Assembly (NCBI GenBank): GCA_021798675.1
Contig: JAJZGE010000019.1
Coordinates: 1-10,924, forward strand
Reading direction: 5' to 3'
Length of the DNA stretch: 10,924 bases
From: Pseudomonadota bacterium
GTDB lineage: Bacteria > Pseudomonadota > Gammaproteobacteria > Xanthomonadales > Rhodanobacteraceae
In this document: piece by piece, positions 6,855 through 10,924 of the stretch
Layout of the letters: each line of letters opens with the position of its first letter
Position numbering within the stretch: position 1 is the stretch's first letter
Translations under genes and position numbers: made by a program
Notes under the pieces: generated by a model
Told to the model about the DNA's origin: nothing
What the model saw: the letters and a program-made list of their open reading frames with translations, nothing else
Database searches by the model: none

Positions 6855-7748
6855 ATGGAAACCAGCACACCCCGCAAGGTCGAACACCAGCAGACCGACC
6901 GCGGCTACATCCCGGTCTACGCCACCGGCGTGGTGGAGCAGCCCTGGGACAGCTACACGCGCACCGACCACGAGGTGTGGGACACCCTGTACCAGCGCCA
7001 GCGCGAGCTGCTGCCCGGGCGCGCCTGCAAGGAATTCCTCGCCGGCGTGGAGCGCTTCGGCCTGGGCGACGGCGGCATCCCCAAGTTCTCCGAGCTGAAC
7101 AAGGTGCTGGCCGCCGCCACCGGCTGGGAACTGGTGGCAGTGGAAGGCCTGCTGCCCGACGAGGTGTTCTTCGACCACCTGGCCAACCGCCGCTTCCCGG
7201 TGAGCTGGTGGATCCGCAAGCCCGACCAGCTCGACTACCTCAGCGAGCCCGACCTGTTCCACGACCTGTTCGGCCACGTGCCCCTGCTGCTCAACCCGGT
7301 GTTCGCCGACTACATGCAGGCCTACGGCCGCGGCGGCATGAAGGCGTTCGGCATCGGCCCCGAAGCGCTGATGAACCTCACGCGCCTGTACTGGTACACG
7401 GTGGAATTCGGTCTCATCAACACCGATGAAGGCCTGCGCATCTACGGCGCCGGCATCGTCAGCTCCAAGGGCGAATCCATCTACTGCCTCGACTCGCCCG
7501 CGTCCAACCGCATCGGCTTCGGCCTGCAGCGCGTGATGAGCACGCGCTACAAGATCGACACCTACCAGCAGACCTACTTCGTGATCGACAGCTTCGAGCA
7601 ACTGTTCGACGCCACCCGCCCGGACTTCACGCCGATCTATGCCAATCTCAAAACCGAACCCGCGCACGCGGCGGCAGACGTGCTGGAAAGCGACCGCGTG
7701 TTCAATCGCGGGACGCGCGAGGGGTTTGCGACGGGGGCGGATACGTGA
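6855..7748 (+). CDS. phhA: Phenylalanine 4-monooxygenase (phenylalanine hydroxylase)
   Basis: The product is 297 residues from the ATG at 6855, the usual length of the single-domain bacterial enzyme; a TTG 31 codons upstream would add an implausible extension through the promoter region. It converts L-phenylalanine to tyrosine using tetrahydropterin, O2 and non-haem iron, in the cytoplasm, feeding tyrosine catabolism or pigment formation. The iron ligands are visible: His136 and His141 in FHDLFGHVPLL, and Glu184 in WYTVEFGLI. Other family blocks are VEQPWDSYTRTDHEVWDTLY (27-46), CKEFLAG (58-64), FPVSWWIRKPDQLDYL (114-129), and IPKFSELN (75-82). The pterin recycling gene phhB often lies nearby in other bacteria, but is not in this window. 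No clear ribosome site precedes the ATG. The gene's end overlaps a minus-strand gene by 47 bases. The Lrp-type regulator transcribed divergently is its probable controller. Confidence 0.97.
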   Translation: METSTPRKVEHQQTDRGYIPVYATGVVEQPWDSYTRTDHEVWDTLYQRQRELLPGRACKEFLAGVERFGLGDGGIPKFSELNKVLAAATGWELVAVEGLLPDEVFFDHLANRRFPVSWWIRKPDQLDYLSEPDLFHDLFGHVPLLLNPVFADYMQAYGRGGMKAFGIGPEALMNLTRLYWYTVEFGLINTDEGLRIYGAGIVSSKGESIYCLDSPASNRIGFGLQRVMSTRYKIDTYQQTYFVIDSFEQLFDATRPDFTPIYANLKTEPAHAAADVLESDRVFNRGTREGFATGADT

Positions 7749-8331
7749 GGTGCTGATCTTCTGCTGACGCGGCGCTTGCGCGCTTGGCGGCATCTTCCTT
7801 GAAGTGTTTGTATCGAAGCACTTGTTGGACATCCAGATATCCAAGCGGTCCTTCACGCCACATGGGTTCATCATCATCCAGCCCCAAGGCCAGAAGGATG
7901 TCTCGATGCATACATCGAATGTCCTGCAATTCGAAGATATCGCTGGAGAGAGTCAAGAGATTCACGCTACGTTTTTTCGTACCACGAATCACCAGCGAAG
8001 GGCCACCTTTGACGCCTTGATCAAAGCCGAGTTCTTCGATGCTTTCCAGAACGACAACCCGGCGACCGGCAAGCCAGCTCCGCGTGATCGTTCGGGCATC
8101 AATGACGACACGAACCGTCAAGGCATATATCAGACCAATGACTATGGACACGGCGATTAGGAGCAACAGCCAGTCTGCCCGCCATGCCATGCCTCTGAAC
8201 AACCACAGGAAGAACCCGATACATCCCACTAACAGCGCGGCATAAAACATGCGCGTGCGCGGCCGCGGACAGTAGTGCTTGATTTCTGAGTCAGGGATAG
8301 CAGTGGGGCGATAAAAGCCGCGGGGATCCAT
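7702..8331 (-). CDS. Hypothetical two-helix membrane protein with a PH-like soluble domain
   Basis: The product is 209 residues from the ATG at 8331, with GAGG close upstream. I do not recognise a named family. Two hydrophobic helices (about 28-46 and 53-72) follow a short basic N-terminus. The rest looks like a small beta-rich domain: TVRVVIDARTITRSWLAGRR (72-91), VVVLESIEELGFDQG (92-106) and a strand-like PSLVIRG (111-117), an order that resembles bacterial PH-like domains. An acidic helix and a polar Pro/Ser-rich tail end the protein. The sequence here is clearly less GC-rich than its neighbours and its codons are more mixed, which suggests recent acquisition or an orphan gene. Its last 16 codons overlap the end of the phenylalanine hydroxylase gene on the opposite strand, so the tail may be an extension after loss of an earlier stop. 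Coding status is likely; function is unknown. Confidence 0.72.
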   Translation of the reverse strand: MDPRGFYRPTAIPDSEIKHYCPRPRTRMFYAALLVGCIGFFLWLFRGMAWRADWLLLLIAVSIVIGLIYALTVRVVIDARTITRSWLAGRRVVVLESIEELGFDQGVKGGPSLVIRGTKKRSVNLLTLSSDIFELQDIRCMHRDILLALGLDDDEPMWREGPLGYLDVQQVLRYKHFKEDAAKRASAASAEDQHLTYPPPSQTPRASRD

Positions 8332-8357
8332 ATAGCCTCAGCAAATCCTGCCAAAAT

Positions 8358-8395
8358 TCTCTATTAGAGATTATCTGCACCCAAGCCTTGTGCAA
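8358..8395 (-). promoter_or_regulatory. Putative promoter with overlapping palindrome before the membrane protein gene
   Basis: On the minus strand TTGCAC (8390-8395), a 16-base spacer and TAATCT (8368-8373) form a weak sigma-70-like promoter. The palindrome TCTCTA-T-TAGAGA (8358-8370) covers the end of the -10 and the predicted start point, where a repressor could act. This is the most AT-rich part of the window. Both assignments rest on pattern only. Confidence 0.35.
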
Positions 8396-8401
8396 CCCGC
8401 A

Positions 8402-9070
8402 TCACCGCCCATGCGCATCCACCCAAGGCCGCACAATCCCGGCCCACAGCTCATAACCCGTGCGATTCATGTGCAGGCCATCCTTGATGAACCATTTGGC
8501 CTGCGGCTGGCCGTCCTTGCCCAGCATCGGCGTGAACACGTCGAGATAGGCCACCTGCTGCTGCGTGGCGGCGTAGGCGCGCACCAACGCGTTCGCTTCG
8601 CGGATCTGCGGAAGCAGGGCCTTGCGCGCCATGCTGGGTTTGATCGCGATGAAGGCGATCGGCACGCCGGGGTCGACGGCGCGGGCCTTGCGCACGAAGG
8701 CGGCGAAATCGTCGCGCACTTGCCCGGGGCTGTTGCCGGCTTCGACGTCGTTGTCGCCGGCGTACATCACGATGGCGCGCGGGTGGTAAGGCGCCACGAT
8801 GCGGTCGGCGAAGAACGTGCTGTCGGCGATCTCCGAGCCGCCGAAGCCGCGGTTGATCGTGTGCACCTCGGGAAAGTCGGTCGCCAGCGTCTTCCAAAAG
8901 CGGATCGACGAGCTGCCGATGAACAGCACCGCGCCGGCCGGCGGCGGCTGCGCGCGGTCGGCCCGCTCGAATGCGGCGATCTCGGCGTTCCACTGGGCAT
9001 GGTTGTCGGCCGCATGCGCCCAGGCGCACGGCGGCAGCAAGGCGAACAGCACGATCAGCCAGCGCTTCAT
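8402..9070 (-). CDS. Exported SGNH/GDSL-family hydrolase
   Basis: The product is 222 residues from the ATG at 9070, which has the ribosome site GGGAG five to six bases upstream and overlaps the RES toxin stop as ATGA. Residues 1-20 form a Sec signal peptide ending AHA, so it acts in the periplasm or outside. SGNH blocks appear in order: block I GSSSIRFW (52-59), with Ser54 the probable nucleophile in place of GDS; block II NRGFGGSEIAD (73-83) with its oxyanion glycine; block III YAGDND (103-108) with Asn107; block V DGLHMN (197-202) with Asp197 and His200. The family hydrolyses esters or deacetylates carbohydrates; this GSSS type is close to lipase/acylhydrolase proteins of unknown substrate. 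It has no room for its own promoter, so it is read from the toxin-antitoxin transcript. A link to toxin biology is possible but not shown. Confidence 0.9.
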   Translation of the reverse strand: MKRWLIVLFALLPPCAWAHAADNHAQWNAEIAAFERADRAQPPPAGAVLFIGSSSIRFWKTLATDFPEVHTINRGFGGSEIADSTFFADRIVAPYHPRAIVMYAGDNDVEAGNSPGQVRDDFAAFVRKARAVDPGVPIAFIAIKPSMARKALLPQIREANALVRAYAATQQQVAYLDVFTPMLGKDGQPQAKWFIKDGLHMNRTGYELWAGIVRPWVDAHGR

Positions 9071-9771
9071 CGCTTCTCCCTCGGTGGGTTGCGTGCGAGT
9101 TCGGACACTTCCAGCACTTTCGCGATGCGCGTGCCATCCCAACGATAGATCAGATGCTGCGCCTGTACGCAGGGCGCCACCACGTCGGGCTGGAACGCCG
9201 CCACGCATTCGCCGCCGCGGTCGCGCACGCTGTCGTAGACGATGCCGTTGGAGCCGGCCTCGCGCAGCGTGCGGGCGAGCCTGACGCTGGCCGTGTAGAC
9301 GTCCGCATCGTGTTCCTTCTTCCAGCCACCGCGGATGTCATGCAGGCGGCTGTCGATGCGCGTGCGGTAGCAGCGCATCTGCACGTCGCAGGCGGATTCG
9401 CGGGTGGCGGCGAGGAAGCGCTCGCGGTGGTAGACGGTTTCCTCCACCGCGGTGGCCACGCTGTGCGCCGCGTAGAACACGCCCCAGCTGCCGTCGGAAA
9501 AGCGGCTGCCCTCCGGATTGAGGTGGGTGAACGCCGCCATCACCGGCGTGCTGCCCGGGCCGCTGATGCGGTGCTCCTTCGGCACCAGCTTCAGCACGCC
9601 GGCTTCCTCGCGCAGGCGCGGATTGGTCAACGCCTCGATGGCGAACACCGCGTCGAGGTCGGCCGGGTCGGCGATGCGGTCGTACACGCCCACCGGCGGA
9701 AAGCGGCTGGGCACGATGCGGTAGGCGTGGCTCCAGCGGATGCGGCGGACGGGTGGCAGATCGGCAGGCAT
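9067..9771 (-). CDS. RES-domain toxin (predicted NAD+-degrading) of an Xre-RES pair
   Basis: The product is 234 residues from the ATG at 9771. RES-family blocks are seen: SHAYRIVPSRFPP (14-26) with the early arginine; SRFSDGSWGVFYAAHSVATA (89-108) followed by VEETVYH with Glu110/Glu111; and GSNGIVYDSVRDRGGECVAAF (173-193) with Ser181. Arg18 (or Arg90), Glu110/111 and Ser181 are candidates for the residues that name the family. Characterised RES toxins (MbcT and Xre-RES members) break down NAD+ in the cytoplasm and are neutralised by the adjacent Xre/MbcA-type protein, which lies 82 bases upstream here. The ribosome site is weak (GGAT). The stop overlaps the SGNH hydrolase start. It is longer than minimal RES proteins (about 160-180 residues), having extra sequence between the blocks. 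All key blocks are intact, so it is probably active. Confidence 0.9.
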   Translation of the reverse strand: MPADLPPVRRIRWSHAYRIVPSRFPPVGVYDRIADPADLDAVFAIEALTNPRLREEAGVLKLVPKEHRISGPGSTPVMAAFTHLNPEGSRFSDGSWGVFYAAHSVATAVEETVYHRERFLAATRESACDVQMRCYRTRIDSRLHDIRGGWKKEHDADVYTASVRLARTLREAGSNGIVYDSVRDRGGECVAAFQPDVVAPCVQAQHLIYRWDGTRIAKVLEVSELARNPPREKR

Positions 9772-9807
9772 CGCGGGCTATCCGTATCGTTCCTGTGCAG
9801 GGGGAAA

Positions 9808-9833
9808 GCGAGCCTCGCCGTAGGCGGTCTCGC
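9808..9833 (-). repeat. Hairpin-forming inverted repeat between antitoxin and toxin genes
   Basis: GCGAG (9808-9812) pairs with CTCGC (9829-9833), and inside it CGCC (9816-9819) pairs with GGCG (9823-9826) around a 3-base loop. Small unpaired bulges separate the two stems. It is not followed by a U run, so a classical terminator is unlikely; it could attenuate transcription, stabilise the upstream mRNA end or slow toxin translation. Confidence 0.45.
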
Positions 9834-9853
9834 GGAACGCGACGGGCGACGTT

Positions 9854-10267
9854 TCAGCCGCGCTGCGCGTCCAGGTACTGGCGCACCACGAACAGGTCGG
9901 CCACGTTGCCCGACAACATGCGTTCCAGCGCGGAGTGCCCGCCGAACAGCGGCGCCGCATTCGGCTTGCGCAGCCAGGCGTCGGCCTGCGCCGGGTCGGG
10001 GAAGAGGATCTGCAGCGCCTTCCAGATGCCCAGCAGGTAGCTGATGCGCTCCAGCGTGTCGCGGCCCAGGCCGCCGGCCTGCTCGCGCTTCCACTTGTAG
10101 AAGGTTGACTCGGGCGGATCGCCGAGCAGCTTGCGCTGTTCGGCGACACGGAGGTCCCAATGCTCGGCGAGCCGGAAGAAGCTGCGCAAGGCGGGCGCGG
10201 CCAAAGTCGCGTCGGCGGGCACGCCATTCGGGGCGGCTTCGGCAATACGGCTGTTTCGTGCACCCAT
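9854..10267 (-). CDS. Xre/MbcA/ParS-type antitoxin
   Basis: The product is 137 residues from the ATG at 10267, chosen because GGAGAG lies 7 bases upstream; an ATG five codons earlier (10282) or a GTG (10291) would add a few residues. The N-terminal half holds a helix-turn-helix-like part: LRVAEQRKLLGDPPESTFYKWKRE. The C-terminal half is the toxin-binding domain: LERISYLLGIWKALQILFPD, then PDPAQADAWLRKPNAAPLFGG and SALERMLSGNVADLFVVRQYLDA, with the typical NAAPLFGG and the glycine-containing helix before the C-terminus. It should hold the RES toxin in an inactive complex and repress its own operon. A palindrome 36 bases upstream is the obvious operator candidate. It is the first gene of a likely three-gene transcript with the toxin and an SGNH hydrolase. 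Confidence 0.92.
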   Translation of the reverse strand: MGARNSRIAEAAPNGVPADATLAAPALRSFFRLAEHWDLRVAEQRKLLGDPPESTFYKWKREQAGGLGRDTLERISYLLGIWKALQILFPDPAQADAWLRKPNAAPLFGGHSALERMLSGNVADLFVVRQYLDAQRG

Positions 10268-10274
10268 GACGAAA

Positions 10275-10280
10275 CTCTCC
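10275..10280 (-). promoter_or_regulatory. Ribosome binding site GGAGAG for the Xre antitoxin
   Basis: GGAGAG on the minus strand lies 7 bases before the ATG at 10267. It favours this start over the in-frame ATG at 10282, which would begin translation inside the site itself. Confidence 0.55.
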
Positions 10281-10302
10281 ATGTAAAGCACATGCGCAAT
10301 TT

Positions 10303-10318
10303 ACTGCAAGACAGCAGT
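10303..10318. promoter_or_regulatory. Candidate autoregulatory operator of the Xre-RES operon
   Basis: A 16-base inverted repeat, ACTGC-AAGACA-GCAGT with perfect 5-base arms, sits 36 bases before the antitoxin start in the short gap behind the DUF885 gene. Xre/ParS-type antitoxins repress their own promoters by binding palindromes in this position. On the minus strand TTGCAG, a 17-base spacer and TTACAT (10279-10284) could be a weak promoter whose -35 hexamer overlaps one arm. No binding data are available. Confidence 0.45.
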
Positions 10319-10339
10319 TTCGTCCAAATGGCCTTCCCG

Positions 10340-10924
10340 TCAGGGTGTGCCCGAAGCGCCCTGGCCCTTTGCGCGATCGTTGCCGAAATCCGGCTCCGGC
10401 CCGCCCTCGGCGATGAAGCGGTCGATACGCTGCTCCAGCACCGGCAGCGGCACCGACCCGGTGGAGAGCACGGTGTCGTGGAAGGCCCGGATATCGAACC
10501 TGGCGCCCAACGCCTTTTCCGCCTTGGCACGCAGCCGCAGGATGGTGAGGTAGCCCAGCTCGTAGCTGTCGGCCTGGCCGGGCCAGCTGATGTAGCGGTC
10601 CACCTCGTTGGCGATCTCCAGTTTGCTCAGTGCGGTGTTTTCGGTGAGGTACTCGATCGCCTGCTGGCGCGTCCAGCCGAGGTGGTGGATGCCGGTGTCG
10701 ACCACCAGCCGGCAGGCGCGCCACATCTGGTAGGTGAGGAAACCGAACTTCTGGTAGGGCGTCCGGTAGATGCCCATCTCGTTGCCGAGGTATTCCGAGT
10801 ACAGCCCCCAGCCCTCGCCGTAGGCGGAAATGTAGCCGTCGCGGCGGAACGCCGGCTGGCCGTGGCTCTCCTCGGCCAGCTCCAGTTGCAGCGAATGGCC
10901 GGGATAGCTTTCGTGCAGGGTCAG
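10340..10924 (-). CDS. DUF885 family protein, peptidase-like (partial, N-terminus beyond window)
   Basis: The frame is open from the right edge to the TGA at 10340; 194 C-terminal residues are visible and the true start is outside the window. The hallmark HESYPGHSLQ is the 4th to 13th visible residue, an HExxxGH metal-binding-like motif, followed about 30 residues on by YGEGWGLYSEYLG, which supplies a third acidic ligand in the family. Further on, WTRQQAIEYLTENTALS and ISWPGQADSYELGYLTILRLR are conserved family blocks; the latter helix-rich segment carries the PGQA-x-SY-x-x-G pattern. DUF885 proteins are about 580-620 residues long, often exported, and are thought to be zinc peptidases, but most are uncharacterised. 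The stop lies 73 bases before the antitoxin start, and no terminator hairpin with a U run is visible between them. It is probably an independent upstream gene. Confidence 0.9.
   Translation of the reverse strand: MTLHESYPGHSLQLELAEESHGQPAFRRDGYISAYGEGWGLYSEYLGNEMGIYRTPYQKFGFLTYQMWRACRLVVDTGIHHLGWTRQQAIEYLTENTALSKLEIANEVDRYISWPGQADSYELGYLTILRLRAKAEKALGARFDIRAFHDTVLSTGSVPLPVLEQRIDRFIAEGGPEPDFGNDRAKGQGASGTP

Noticed and set aside
6768..7877. A 369-codon minus-strand frame across phhA
   Set aside because: Antisense to an intact phenylalanine hydroxylase; no recognisable content.
7804..8160. A 118-codon plus-strand frame in the AT-richer segment, considered because its composition looks protein-like
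   Set aside because: The opposite strand has a longer frame with two membrane helices, a ribosome site and a promoter candidate, so the plus-strand frame is more likely a shadow.
8402..9208. Longer 268-residue version of the SGNH hydrolase beginning inside the toxin gene
   Set aside because: The extra N-terminus would be read out of frame through the toxin, while the ATG at 9070 has a strong ribosome site and begins a proper signal peptide.
9778..10530. A 250-codon minus-strand frame bridging the DUF885 end, antitoxin and gap
   Set aside because: It overlaps the antitoxin gene in another frame, and the translation is Ser/Arg-rich without motifs.
10340..10777. Treating the ATG at 10777 as the start of a small 145-residue protein
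   Set aside because: The frame continues upstream with the DUF885 HESYPGH and EGWGLYSE motifs to the window edge, so this ATG is internal.

Overview
High-GC bacterial chromosome. Protein similarity recalled by eye (phenylalanine hydroxylase, M16 peptidase pair, PMT-type glycosyltransferase) and the compact gene packing suggest a gammaproteobacterium of the Xanthomonadales, perhaps Rhodanobacteraceae; this assignment is an inference and no search was run. Ten of the eleven genes lie on the minus strand; only the phenylalanine hydroxylase gene lies on the plus strand. There is no rRNA, tRNA, insertion sequence, CRISPR array or gene-free stretch over 300 bases.

Layout, low to high coordinates. 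(1) 1-2170: an exported M16 peptidase pair, a zinc-binding subunit (794-2170) followed by a subunit that has lost the zinc motif (797 to beyond base 1), joined by an ATGA overlap. (2) 2274-4330: a multi-pass glycosyltransferase of the PMT/ArnT superfamily and a small TPR protein joined by a GTGA overlap. (3) 4386-6721: an Lrp/AsnC regulator, a PlsC-type acyltransferase and a YheT-like alpha/beta hydrolase, tightly packed, the last two sharing an ATGA overlap. (4) 6722-6854: an intergenic region with palindromes, shared by the regulator and the divergent phenylalanine 4-monooxygenase gene (6855-7748). (5) 7702-8331: an AT-richer gene for a small two-helix membrane protein, overlapping the end of the hydroxylase gene tail to tail. 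(6) 8402-10267: an Xre-RES type II toxin-antitoxin pair whose toxin gene overlaps, by ATGA, a gene for an exported SGNH/GDSL hydrolase. (7) 10340 to the right edge: the C-terminal part of a DUF885 protein with its HExxxGH motif.

How they work together. The Lrp-type protein probably controls phenylalanine hydroxylation and perhaps itself and the lipid genes behind it. The M16 subunits probably form an active/inactive heterodimer in the periplasm. The RES protein is expected to destroy NAD+ unless held by the Xre partner. The least ordinary arrangement is the secreted SGNH hydrolase locked translationally behind the RES toxin, with a hairpin between antitoxin and toxin and a palindrome in front of the antitoxin. 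The glycosyltransferase also lacks the acidic residues normally found in its first periplasmic loop.
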